This document shows, piece by piece, positions 44,002-56,043 of a stretch of 64,000 nt of DNA. The notes beneath the pieces are model-generated. The model was not told the DNA's origin. It saw only the letters and a list, made by a program, of their open reading frames with translations, and made no database searches. This DNA is from Chytridium lagenaria (lineage: Eukaryota > Chytridiomycota > Chytridiomycetes > Chytridiales > Chytridiaceae), in contig JAHLKC010000020.1 of assembly GCA_025449115.1 (NCBI GenBank), positions 248,001-312,000 on the forward strand, written 5' to 3'. The position numbers and the translations under genes were made by a program. Numbering within the stretch: the stretch's first letter is position 1; every line of letters starts with the position of its first letter.

Positions 44002-45916
44002 TTACTCTCCACCTCCGCGTCCAATCGCACCTTCCAAAACACTCCCCCTCTCCCCTTCATCAAACTCCTCCTCGTCCCCTTCATCAAAATCATCTTCCCT
44101 ATCCTCCTCCTCTTCCTCCTCTTCCCTACCTCCATCCTCTTCTTCATCTTCTCCCTCTTCCATATCATCCCTACCCTCCCCAACTCCTCCATCACCCCCC
44201 TCTGACCCACTAGCAGACCCAGACGATGTTCCACTCGTCTCCGAAAACGACGACAACTTTGACGTCTTCGACGACGCCTTCGTCCTATCACGTTGTGAAT
44301 CATCCGAAGAGGTTGAAGACCCTGACGATGAAGCCGCTGCCGGGGCTGGCGCTGGTTTCATCACCGCTGTCACCAACGCCGCAGCAGGATTCACTAGTCG
44401 ATTCCCATCACGTCCTTGAAACGCAACGTCAACGGGTCTCCTCACTTCCGTGGCCACCGTATCCATCTCCACATCCTCATTAGGTGACCCCATAGCAGGC
44501 CTACCCGCCCCAACCCCATCATCAGCAACAGCCGCAGCCGCCACCATCTCCGGTTTGTAATACAACGACTTCATCAACTTTTGTATATTCGCAATGCCCT
44601 CTTTCGAAAGCGTCTCGTACCCAATAGCATCGACAGACTCCAAGTCATCCTGCACAGGCTGCGGTACGGGTCTCTTTGCTCTTTGTCTCGGAGCAGACAC
44701 CACGTGTGTCGGGGTCTGTGGAACCGATACCGGAGGAGATGGACCCGGTGCCGGTGTTGGAATAGCCGATGTTGATGTTGAGGTTGTGCCAGACACGGTT
44801 TGAGCGGCAGCTTCGAGGGCCATTGCGGTTTGAGAGGGTGGTGGCCCGCCGTTCATGTAGCCATTTGAGTTAGATGAAGGTTGGTAATAGGCAGGGGTGT
44901 AATGAGAGGGGTAGACCATGTTCGGGGGAAGGAGGACAAAGCTGCCGTTTTGAGGAGAGACCGTTTGACCGGTAAGATGGAGCATTTGGGCAGCAGCTTG
45001 ATGCATTAGATGAGCTGGGTGTTGAGGTTGATGAAAGTGAGGTTGGGAATGAGGGAACGAAGTAACGCTGTTCCGCCTTAACAAAAAAAAGGTGTGAGCA
45101 GGACAATAGAGATGATGCGATGGCTTACCGTTGGTCAACATGATTCTCTATATGAGAAGGTTGAGTTTGAGTTTGAGCAGGAAAAGGCTGAGACTGAGTA
45201 AGCGAGGGTTGAGGTTGACTAGGAGTTGGGCCATTGTTTGTTCCCGATAAAGAGGCTCGCCGTGTCGTCCCAGGTAGGGGCCAGCTAGGCGACTCACTTG
45301 CAACGGGCGTAGCGGGCGGAGCAGATGTAGCTTGGGTTGGAGCTGGAGACGGAGAAGGAGCAGGGGCTGAAGCTGGAGCAGGGGCAGGTGCAGGAATACC
45401 AGCAGCAGACTTGCGTTGGGACCTAGCAGATGCAGATTTTACCGGTGTTGGCGTCGCTGAAGAACTCCTGACCGCGCTCTGTGAGCTCGTAGGTGCAGGT
45501 GACGACCCCTCCCCCTTACCAACCTTTCTTTCCTTGAATCTCATATTGGTAAACCAATTCTTCACCTTTGCGTCCTCCAACTCCAGATTCGCAGCAATCC
45601 GCATCATGTCATCTGAAGTAGGCTTCGTGTTGGTTGCATAGTATTCTTTAAGATAAGCCACTTGCTCAGGGTCAAGCTTTTTACGCTTGTTGCTGTCCTC
45701 GACAAGGTCAGGATCGAGGGCTCGAGAGGTTTTCTTGCGGGATGAGGTTGGACGGGTGTTCATGCGGGTTGGGGCAGAGGTTTTTGGGGTGTCGATGGGG
45801 ATTAAAAGGTCGTCGTCGGAGAGTTCGTCGATTTCCATCATGTTGGCGCTAGGGATGGTGATATTGCCGGAACTGATGAGAGAAGCGACTTGCTCCACGG
45901 GGGAAGTGTCAGCCAT
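44002..45916 (-). CDS. Homeodomain transcription factor
   Basis: Exons 45916-45129 and 45076-44002 join in phase to 620 residues. The N-terminus MADTSPVEQVASLIS is acidic and Ser-rich. The homeodomain (about residues 75-135) has KRKKLDPEQVAYLKEYY and helix 3 VKNWFTNMRFKERK, with the invariant Trp-Phe-x-Asn-x-Arg. The rest is low-complexity: Ala/Pro repeats, Gln/Pro, a conserved-looking patch (SVDAIGYETLSKEGIANIQK) and a very acidic C-terminus that may act as an activation or chromatin-binding tail. It should bind AT-rich DNA in the nucleus; targets are unknown. There is no frameshift. Confidence 0.88.
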
Positions 45917-46329
45917 GGGGAACTGATGCCTTTGAGGATCTGGTCCCCTATGAACAACGTTTGGGGATATCGACGCTGTGCTGGATTCCTTGTCCGATTC
46001 GAATGTCGAAATAACTTTGCTGCACCAATCCTTTCAACCTTGACCTTCAAATGCAAACACAGGGCAGAGACTTCCAGCTGAGCAGGGGAGTTGACGGTCA
46101 CCTCCAGAGACTCTACCTTTTCAGAAGAAAACGGAAAGGGTTCGGCAGCAACGCTTTGATGGTCACAAACAAATCACTGAAAAATATTCCTCAGTGTTCA
46201 ACAGGGAACTTGCAACTGGGAATCCAGCTGTAATTCTTTGTTTTGCCATCGCGCTCGTGGGCTGGAATTATAGTCGATACACCATGTTGGTCTGGAAACA
46301 GAAAACACTTAAGTTTCAACCACAGCACC
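45917..46329 (-). other. Possible coding remnant between homeodomain and ropporin genes
   Basis: A minus-strand frame reads DLFVTIKALLPNP, then after a one-base shift SEKVESLEVTVNSPAQLEVS and LCLHLKVKVERIGAAK. The second part has the alternating pattern of beta strands and looks like real protein. It has no start codon, no clear exon partners and no family I can name. It could be an exon of an unrecognised gene squeezed between its neighbours. Confidence 0.3.
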
Positions 46330-47742
46330 TCAGAGAGTGCAGCCCTCAGTACATAAAGGTTGGTAAAGCGCAACTTTCTGGTTTTCAAAACGGTCTACCA
46401 ACTCTAAATTCCCTTCGTGACTCTATGAAAAGTAAGCAAGTAACGTGAAAACTAAAGAGATTCTATATAATTGAATAAAGGTAAACACTCTCCTTCTAAT
46501 CTTCCTCAAAAGTTGCTCCTCCTCCACGTGCTCATCCGCTGGGACCTCATCCACGTGCTCCTCATGATGCTCGTGCTCATCCTCAGCGTAGCTCTCGATA
46601 GGTGCGGCATCCTCGTGAACTTCCTGTTCTTGCTCGTGTGGCTGTTCAACGTGTTCTTCTTGCGCTGGTGGTACGTCCGCGGCTTCAGTGGCTTCAGCGT
46701 GCGCAGGCGCTGTTGCAGGTCTCCTTAAAAGCTCCATGAGATTCTCGGAGGTGATTTTTGATCTAAATAAACGGATAATTAGTTAGGTGTATAGATGATA
46801 AAGATCTTTGCAATAAATGCCTACCCGGCAGTTTGAAGACCCCTTGTGAGTGCCTGTACACGGTTCATGTCCACCTCTGGATCTCTTTCGGACAGGTAGT
46901 TTACTATTTCTAGGGTGGGACTGTGGGGAGGGATCCGTTGTCGCTAAGGAGGAGGCCGACCATTTCGACTGTGGCTTGGAATGTCTGCGTATCATTTTCG
47001 TGTCATTCACGATTCAGCCATTGAAAAAAAGGAAATGGGAAACATAATAACAACACATTTACTCACCCCTGCAGCAGATGCCACGAGTAACGCCCAAAAC
47101 CTGATCCATGGGACCTTTTCAGATTGCCAGGCTCCGAGTCTACAACAAGGATGGTTGGGGGAAAGCTGTTAGAAAAGTTCCGCTGTCTCCCCATTGACAG
47201 GTTAACGAATAATGATCAGCGTACTCACGTCAAGGTGTCGTTGAATTGTGATAAGGTGATGGACAGGTGCAGACACACCTCCTCAATCTCCTTCTTGTGC
47301 ACATTCGGACGGTCCATGTTGGAGAACTAAATCATACAGAACAATTATGTACAGCGTCAGAGATCCATTCAACTCTCCTCCTTTTCTTTCGATTTCGAAA
47401 TAAGACTGTCTTTGGTATTCACCTTTTGATAGAAACCCTCCAACTGCAATGTTGTAATCTTTTCCCCGCCTGGGTCCTCTGCTTCGCAAGACGTCCAAAG
47501 TACCTTCACAGAAAAAAGAAGACATCCGTCAGCAACTGCAAAGACCATCGCTCCAGCAAACACTGCGATGCCGATTGAACCAACACCCCCTGCAAAAGAT
47601 GAACTCACTCTGCAGATGAACTCAAGATATCCCCAGGCTGCGTCTTGATGATGTGTTTTGTGTAGTTTTTGAGGATATCTGGCAGATCCGAGGGATTCGA
47701 ATTTGCTCCGCGCAGTAAAAGCGGCTCCTTGTTTCCAGCCAT
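46330..47742 (-). CDS. Ropporin/RSP11-like flagellar protein with RIIa domain
   Basis: The start MAGNKEPLLL leads into an RIIa dimerisation/docking domain: DLPDILKNYTKHIIKTQPGDIL and, after an intron (about 47500-47600), AEYFGRLAKQ. Further exons give KITTLQLEGFYQK, MDRPNVHKKEIEEVCLHLSIT and VPWIRFWALLVASAAG/TFQATVEMVGLLLS, which corresponds to the conserved ropporin segment WIKFLAL.. . In cilia these proteins sit in radial spokes and bind amphipathic helices of spoke or A-kinase anchoring proteins. The C-terminus is a long Glu/His-rich tail (about 46520-46700), probably spliced to a last exon ending at 46330. Single-base frame changes occur near 47470 and 46920. This gene is the best evidence that the organism has a motile flagellum. 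Confidence 0.75.
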
Positions 47743-48250
47743 CGCCAACGAGTATGTGTGCGTACGCCTTGTCAGATTCCTTCAAGAAATTGTTTGTAAT
47801 TTTTGTGGGGATCGAGGTGTTTTTTCGGCAGAGTCCCCAAACGAACAATCACGATGTCGAAACAATGGGCGTCGTTTTTGAAAACTTACTGGTACGTCGA
47901 GCTACGAGAAGAGTGCATTTTGATTCGGTTTGGCGGAATGACGGCGGTTTTTTGGGTTTTAAAAAGCACCGTGGGATGAATTGGGGTAAGACTTGCTGTA
48001 TGGACGGTTTATTCACGTTCTGAGATGGTGTAAATGCGACTAGTGCACGTGCCAGACAAATATGTAGAAAACAGTCTTTCGTGGGATGCAGGGGATTAGA
48101 AAAAGATGGCGAAAAAAAAAATGTATATCCGAAAACTGAAACAGCGTATGCAAGAGGTGCAATCATTGAGAGTGTCAAAAAAGCCTGAATACAACGAACA
48201 GAACTCAAAAATGCCTTCACTAAGCGAGCAGGCGAGAGCTCTGAAAACTA
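47743..48250. other. Intergenic, upstream of the ropporin gene
   Basis: 508 nt between the ropporin start and the 3' end of the sterol-transfer gene. No coding support; an A-run lies at about 48113. It should contain the ropporin promoter. Confidence 0.4.
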
Positions 48251-51200
48251 TCAACCCTCTATTTGCTGACCAGCAGCGGAATTTGTATCAGGAGCCTCCA
48301 AAAATGCCTCAGCCGGACTGTGAACCTCCCCAACCACTTTTGTACCGCTGGCAATACTATCATCTCCATCCACAGCAAGCAACTTTTCAACAATGGTCTC
48401 CACAACAATCCTCCTCTCAGGCTCCGATAACTTTTTCAATGGATCCATAACTTCCATCTCCTGCTTTTCTTTAACCACATCATCTTCAGCCTTCACAGCC
48501 TCGCTATCGTCCACAACCTTGCCTTTCTCAGTGTCGATAGGAGCTCCAGCAATATCAGCCAGGGTTGTGCCCATATTCCGACGAATACGGTCAAGATGTG
48601 CACGAATAAGATCGTTGGAACGTCCAGCGTCCGCAATAGCTTGACGAGAAGCCGTCAAAGACGCAAAGGAGCGATCAACGAAGCGAGATTGCGCTTCAGC
48701 CAGTTCTGATCTACGCACAGCGTTAGTAATGGACACATAAATACTATCAGGCACTAACCTCAACCTCATTCCACTCCAACTCCTCTTTCTCCTCCGCACT
48801 CAACGGTCCCTTGAGCCCCTCGCCCCCGCAGCCTTTGCCTCCCTAACCGCCAAAGGGCATTATCCAACCTCGTCCCAATATCCGCCATCCAAATCACATT
48901 CAACGCCGTCACAACCACTCCCGCGCAAACGGCTAAAAGCACCAACGCCATCACAAGCATCGACCACACGTTCGGGGGTATGCCAGACAAACGGCTACCG
49001 TCACCACCACCGCCATTACCACCGGCATTCGCACCGTCTTTCCAGTTCATGTCAGTGTTAGTGGAATTGCGGTGGCGGGACCGACGACGTTCGGATTTGG
49101 AACGTTGACGGGTCGGCGAACCACCACCACCACCTCCCACACCAGCACCCCCACCACCTGCGGCTGCTCCTGATGACATAGAATCTGTTCGTGCCCCAGC
49201 AGCTGACATCCATCCAGTAACGCTCCTCGGTAACTTTATATTCGCAATCCAAGCCGGTACTGCTACATCAACAGGTCGCCCCACCCACCTCGACACCCCA
49301 TTCAAAGTCCACAATCCCGTTTTCACAGGCCACGCAACCGCCACCCAAATCAATGCCTCCCAAAGCACCACCCACGTTGTCACAACCACCTCGTCATTGG
49401 CAGGGTTTAACCGTGATTTCCTGCTAACAGTTTCCGTGCGACGTAAAAGCGGCCTCACGTCGGAGTTGCTGTCGCTGTCGGATGTGTTCGAGCGGGAATG
49501 TCGGGTGCGAGATTTCTGACGGAGTGCGTCGGTTGGTGTAGGACGAGGGATGGTTTGAGGGAGAAGGTTGATGGTGCGAGTGATTTGTGGGCGATGGAGA
49601 TGGAGGGATTGGGTTAGGTGGGAGCAGAAGGTGTGAAGGCTTTCGAGGCAATTTTGTTCGATGCGTTCTAAAAATCCATGAGTTTGAACTGTGGTAATCG
49701 AAAAAAGCCTTACCTTTCATGATGATTTTTTTCATAAACTCTACTTTGGCGCTTATAACCAGTCTAGAGTTTGATGATCCTTCGTGGGTGAGGCAGTAGC
49801 GGATGACAGTCTGAAAACTCTCACCATAAGGAAGCTTTGGTGTTTTGGTCATCGTTTCCACCGTTAAAGATCTTACAAAATGTTTAGATTCCATCATTAT
49901 ATGTATAAAAAACAACATACTTTTTATCCGATGCGATAACAATCTGCCTTTCAAAGCAATAAGTGGGTGTCGGTTTTTGAACTACAAATAGTTTAGAATT
50001 AACAGCTTTTCACTATTAAGAAAAATTAAGGACACTGGTAACTTACTCATCGGCATTTTCACCATAACATTACACGTCACCTCCCTCTCACTCCCTATCC
50101 CAAGTCCCTCACTCCACTTCTCCACCCTCAAATTCACCGAATCCTTTTTCCGGTGCGCATCCAACCATCTCCCGCTACCCCCCTGTTCCGTAGCGCCAAA
50201 AAGCGCAACACAAAGTTCCTCAAAGTCCATTCCAAAAACTTCATTCATCACAGTGTTTTTCAAAATGCGCTTCACATCCACATTTCACGGGAATGTCGAT
50301 AGACGGGGATTGTGGGGGTGTGGGGTCGAAGGAGTGGGATCCGTCGACAGGGGCGGATAGGGCACCTGAGCTCGTGTTAAGGCGAGATGTGGTGAGAGGG
50401 GGAAGAGTGGGATGGATTCCTTCATTGCTGCTGCCGTTGGAGGTTGGGGCGGCTCCAGCGGCTGGACCAGTGTTCTGATGGATGATTTTCTTAAAGAGCC
50501 CAACGGTAGCAGACCGATTCGTACGCGTTGCAACCGGCGTAGATTCATTTTCTGACGTTTCGTGGCTCCTGTTGCAACAACAACACGTAAATAAATATGG
50601 ACCGGAATAACAATGATACTGAAATTATTGGTCGAGAAGTCAACTCACGCTAATTCTTTGCGACCACGACTGGGTGTTTTTAGCTCAAATGATGGACACG
50701 CTCCCTGCGTTAATGCGCGACCACGCTTCTTAGGAAGATTATCATGAGGGTGGAGGAACGATTCTAAGGCCGAAGAAGGCTGTTCACATGTCCCAGAAGT
50801 TGGTGTAGATTGGGCCGTCGACGAAGCTGAGCTCGCGCTTTTCGTCGGAGAAATCCAAAACTCTGCAACGGGCGTTGTAGGCGTTGTCGGCGACCCCGGT
50901 ACGATCGAACTTTTCCGCAAAAACTCATCAGCCGTCATAATGTTATCATCCAAAGGCGCGTTCGGAGATGTCCCATCAACCGGGTCAGCAGGGAATGCGT
51001 TCGCGGAAAGTTTCCAAAGTTCCACTATGTCCATGAACGCGCTATCACGTTTCAAGAAAGAGCTGAATACATATTTATGGTCGGATGTTGCAATACGGAT
51101 GGCGTTGGGGAACATGCCAGCTGTGCTTTTCTTCTCGACGGTCACGACTTCTGTGAACGGGATCACTATCGTTGTAAGGTTACCGAGAATGTTGGCGTAA

Positions 51201-52908
51201 AAGGATATGTAGTTGCTGGTGAGGAATATTTTGCCTTGTATGAGGACTTCGCGTTCCAACGCGCATGTATATACTGAGAATAAAAACGCGTTTATTAGAT
51301 TTGCAACACTTTTCTAGTGAAAGATTACCTGAAAGAAGACTTTCGATTTCAGCGACTTCGGGGAAGATTTTGTTAAATCGTTTTCGATCTTTTGCTCCGG
51401 GGGTGAGGGATGTCGCGCTCCCTGAGTTTGAATTCGCTAATGTTCGCGAGGCAGCTGCACTAGTTGCGCTTGAAATATCCTAAATATTGAATATCAGCAG
51501 ACAGAACTTTCCACCGAGGAGTAAATTTAAATAACAGTTCATTCCCATACATCATGGCTACTTGACGCTTCTTCACCAGATTCCTCGGACATCAGCCTTT
51601 ACTTCTTGATTTCATCATCTTCACGGCTAAGGGCACTGGAGCCCCTTTTAATGCTATTGTCACAGGAGTGGACGGTTTTGACGATGTCCCCAAGAACTTA
51701 ATGACGATGAAGCTTGAAGCGGTGTGGCTGGGGTAACAGTCGTCGTGAGAGCCATAGCAGATGTGCTGATTGACCGCGATGACGCGAGATTGAGAGGGGA
51801 AGGAACTGGGGAGGAATAGGATGGACGGGAAAGACATTGGGATACTATGTTGGCGATGGATACTCTCGGAATTGCGATCAAGGGAGTCGACTTGCGTTAG
51901 AGGAGAAGGAGAGTTGGCGCGTTGTTGTGGAGACGAAGAAAAGGTTGATGGTGATTCTTTCATCTGTGGGGTTTCAGATAATGGCTTGGACGCCGTGGAG
52001 GAATCCACCCTGTGAGCAATAATCTTTGCACCAGATACTGAGACATTGATCGAAGCCGATCGTTCTTTTCTAGTTTCAATCGCAGCCGGGTGATGTGATT
52101 TTGTGACGGAAGTTGACGGTGCTGCAGGCTGTGAGGCCGCCGACGTAACAGCCTTAACATCACTATGTTGCCAACTTTTTGTCCAGTGTTTCATCCCAAT
52201 GCGGTGGCGGCTTCCACGTCTGACCTCTCGGTGTAATCCATTCCAAACTCATGGAGATCGAGCGGGTTGCGTTTGGGGATTGGAATGCTGTCATCCACTT
52301 GTGGCATGCTGGTTTGACGGTCTGTTGGAGCGACGGATTTAGGACGAGGTTTTGGTTTTGCTTCTCGACGTTCAAGGTTTGGGGTTGTTGGGCGGCTGTT
52401 GGATTCTTCAGTGACGGATCCGAGGACATGAGGAGGGATCATCGGGTTGGATGGGATGGTGGGGGCTGAGGGGGATTTAGAATTGCTTTTAACGGCTTTA
52501 AGCTGTGAGGCCGAGGCATCTGAGATAGCATGGTCTTGTTTTGAGGTTGAATCTAAGTCTGTGAGCAGATCCATGGGCGAGAGCTGGTTACCTCTTTTTG
52601 TATTGGATGCAGGCGCATTGGATGTCCCGAATGACCCGCTACGAGAAAAATGCTGACATCAACGTCGACATCGAAGCTGGTTGGGTCGATGAAACTCTGG
52701 GGCCGTTTTCCGCAACGCCTGGTGAAGAGACATAGTTCGGGGTCTTGTCCGAGTCCAATGCGCTTGCAGGATTCACATGTTTCATCGTAACATGCACGAT
52801 ACTGCTTCGAGGAAGGTTTTGACTGTCGGATGCGTTCTTCAATAGCGGACGATCAAGGATCTCTGGAGCCATCGGTGCTGTGTCGGCTATCACTCGTTTT
52901 TGATCCAT
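48251..52908 (-). CDS. GRAM-VASt sterol transfer protein (Lam/Aster type)
   Basis: The N-terminus (from ATG 52908, MDQKRVIADTAPM) is a long Ser/Pro-rich disordered region. A GRAM domain follows at about 51340-51000 (EREVLIQGKIFLTSNYISFY, ILGNLTTIVIPFTEV, IRIATSDHKYVFSSFLKRD). The VASt/StART-like sterol-binding domain spans about 50290-49690 (KRILKNTVMNEVFGMDFEEL, TPTYCFERQIVIASD, YGESFQTVIRYCLTHEGSSN). A single membrane helix near 48960-48880 (MLVMALVLLAVCAGVVV) would anchor it in the ER, followed by a helical tail (ELAEAQSRFVDRSF). Such proteins move sterol between plasma membrane and ER at contact sites. There are about seven introns; frame breaks in the N-terminal part (about 51900-52200, 52620) and near 48830 are probably indels or unseen introns. 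Confidence 0.82.
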
Positions 52909-53539
52909 TTCGACTTCCAACGAGGTGTGCTGTCGGTGGTGAGTTTATCAGGATGATCGCTCCAAAAGTAGCCCAATGTTCTGGCGCGCTGTTAACTGTG
53001 GCTACAGGCCCTTGCCGTTATCCAAAATTTGCTGGCACACCTCTTCGTGCCCTGAACAGTATCGACGATGACGGCCGCCCTACGCACGTTAAAAGCAAAA
53101 AACAATATCTCGTCTTTAGTTTCGGCTACCCACGCTGCTTCTTGATTGGGGTTGGGCACGGCTATTTATATTCTGGATTTGGGTTCATTCTTAACCCAAA
53201 TTGGCGGGTAAGAGTTTATTTCGTTGTTCGCGTGACTTCTTCATGCCCGTTACTACGGATTCTCGTGTACAGAATGTGCCCGTCTTCAATACGAGACGTT
53301 TGTTGTATTTAAAAGTGGGAGAAAAAGAAAAAGAACATAAACGATTTCGGTGCTGCAGCTGACAGTCAGTAAATTCGTCTACTGTACGATACATCAATCA
53401 AATATTAAAACAGCGTGCCATTAACACACACGGCGGCATTTTTTCTATCACACTATGCAAAAACCACACACGTACTTCCCTTCAATAACCCCAGACGCCC
53501 TGTTCTGTATCCCAACCCTTTTCTCGGGTACCCCATTTT

Positions 53540-55606
53540 TCAACCAACAGTCCCCACCCACAGCCGCCACATCCCACCCCAGCTAAACGTAAACGCCATA
53601 CACATTTCATCCGCCTGACAAGCAATCTTGCAATCCACCGCCGAAGCTGTTCGTAAGCTTCGCATATCATAACCGGGGCGATCAACGTCTATTTCTAGAG
53701 TAGATGTCTCATTACGGGCCATGATGGCGCGGTAGACATCGGCGGTGGTTACGTAGGGGTGCGCCGGGCGAGTTTTGCGGATGCTGGTTTCGATGTTGTA
53801 AAGGAGTTGGATTTTGGAGGGTTTGAGGTGGTGGAAAGTGTTGGGGCGTTCACAGGGTTTGCTTGGCCACGATGTTTTCGGGCTGGGAGAAGAGCCCCTA
53901 TTTCAAATGTATGTTAACGTTGAGCTTTCGAAACGTGATTTTTGATTTGTGAACTAACCAAAAGCCAGGAGTATTTGTAACATAAATGTCCAAGTCACGG
54001 AGGCAAAGAGCCGTCCTTACATCACCGGCCTAAATAAAAGTTGAAATATAAGTAAAAAAAAAGCATATAAGATTGGAGAGTGACAGATTATGTCTTACCC
54101 AGCAATCACGGTATTTCCAAATGCACGCGTCGATGTTTTCAACCATTATGTGTAAGGCCGCTCTCGACATTACGATTCCTGAGCCCCCATGTGCAAACAT
54201 CGGACCATCTCCGAATCTCTTCACCCCATCGCACCCCATAAACACATTGGCAGACCCTAGGTACCAAGGATGTGATGGATCCATCTTCTCAAGCATAGCG
54301 CGGAGATTTTCCACAAATAGGTACGTATCGTCGTCAATCATAACATACCAGTCTGCTTTAGGAAACTTTTGAAGAAGCAGTCGGAATGCAGGGAGGTTTT
54401 TTATGAGCATCCCTTTTCCACCCCGTACTTTCGTTGTCAGGTACAAGGTCACTTTCTTCTTCTGCAGAAAAGCTGCGACGTTGAAGTACCACGGGTGGAT
54501 CTGGGTTTGGGTCCTCTTCATCAGCCTCTTCATCCACAATAAGGTCCGGGATGAGATTATCGTGCGCGATCCTTATTTTCTTTAATGGCTCCGCCGGCGC
54601 CAAATCGTCATCGTGGAGTTCTGCGGCGTTAATCTCGTTCTTGTCGTCAACTTGGCGGTTGTTTTCCTGGAATATAATTTCTTTTTCTTTCACGATGTTA
54701 TCCCAAACGACTTGCTTTGGCGTCTTTTCTTCCACTACTGCATTTTTGTTCGTGTTTTTTACAGGTGGTTTAAGACCTTGGCGTAACTCGACTTGTTTAG
54801 GAGCTTCAGGCAACTGGACGTCACCAGCTTTTTCTTGAGCGTTACCGTCTACTACTGCAACGCTATCCCCATGGGGTGAAAATCCCACAGAGCCGTCTTT
54901 AGGTGGAACTGCTACTGGCCCAAGTGGCTGTCCATCTACAACAGCAAACGGAGGCTGTGCTGGATTGGCAGAGGTTCTGTGTTGACTTTTTTGTACAAAT
55001 CCGTGTACACATCCACTACTTCATGTCCTCCGATAGTGACGTTAGGCTCAGATCCGACAATGAGAATGTTCCGAACTGGTTGAAGGAAGGTGAGAAGCTG
55101 AATAGGCATCCGCTTTAGCGCCACTTCGCCTCCAGTTTTCACTGCAACCGCAATCAAGTCGTAAGCAGGGTTTGGTCCAGGGCCACTGTAACCACCCCAG
55201 TCCCAACAGACACTGTACTGTTGATTTTGCTGGTGATGGGTCGAAGCTGGTCGGTATCATCATCATCCCAATCTGTAACGAGTCCTTCCTCTCCAACGAC
55301 TTCATTTTCTTCTAAAGATGTGTCCCGGGACTTTCTCTTTGCTTTTGCCGAAGACTTTCCAGCAAGCCACCAGAACTTTCTTCCCGTTCCTTCTTGAGCT
55401 GAGGCGCCGGTATCTTCGGGGTAGATCACACGACGACGGGAACCACTTGCCCAGCCTGCATCATTTTCGTCAATAACTGGGTCACTATCACTTCCGTCGC
55501 CTGGCCAGCAGTGCTCTTGGAGAATGGTGTGTGCAAGGAGAATGATAAGAATGAGAAATGAAGCGGCGATGGCCAGACGACTAAAGTGCACTGACACCCG
55601 TCTCAT
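53540..55606 (-). CDS. Type II membrane glycosyltransferase, GT31/fringe-like, with C-terminal PAN-like segment
   Basis: The start at 55606 gives a short cytoplasmic end and a signal anchor (LAIAASFLILIILLAHTIL), so it should sit in the Golgi. A long acidic stem follows, with LQPVRNILIVGSEPNV near 55080. The catalytic part has PKADWYVMIDDDTYLFVENL (the metal-binding DxD), HPWYLGSANVFMG, GGSGIVMSRAAL and ..WKYRDCW, as in GT31 beta-1,3-glycosyltransferases. After two introns the C-terminus includes VDCKIACQADEMCMAFTF, a PAN/apple-like Cys pattern. It probably adds a hexose to secreted glycoproteins. Frame changes occur at about 55154, 54930 and 54410. The exact stop is uncertain because the last 60 nt are open in more than one frame. 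Confidence 0.72.
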
Positions 55607-56043
55607 GCTGCCTTTGTCTTGCTCAAAATATAGCTATCCGCCTTCAATTCAGGTACAACGGTTTCTGAGTTGATGGTGATGCTTTGAGCTCCTCTGTAGG
55701 CCTTGACGGAGTGTTGTTTTGTGGGTTGTTTGTTTTCAATCTAGAATGTCAGATCTTAATTCTAAACTCCGCTTCTTTGGGATGCGTCGCGGGCTCGTGA
55801 GGTGCAAGATTCGGACTGTCATCGTTAACATCATCCTTCGTGTTATCGGGATGTTTCGTCCACTATGTACAGCCTTTTAGTGTGGTGCGCGAGGGAGCCT
55901 GCACGCTTGACAAAACAAAGAAGAGATCACATATAAAAAAGTAGCAATTGTGAGGCATGATTTAGCCACGAGATAGTAAAGCCTTCACAATTAAGATTCG
56001 CTACTACTTATCCCAGTCGTGTCATTCGGAACCACCGCGACGT
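55607..56043. promoter_or_regulatory. Divergent intergenic region, GT31 / RNB genes
   Basis: About 440 nt between the GT31 start and the first frame of the RNB gene. It should contain both promoters. No TATA box at a convincing position; no other motif recognised. Confidence 0.35.

Noticed and set aside
44226..45641. Plus-strand ORFs opposite the homeodomain gene
   Set aside because: Shadows of Ala/Pro- and Asp/Glu-rich coding sequence. The minus-strand protein has a true homeodomain and in-phase splicing.
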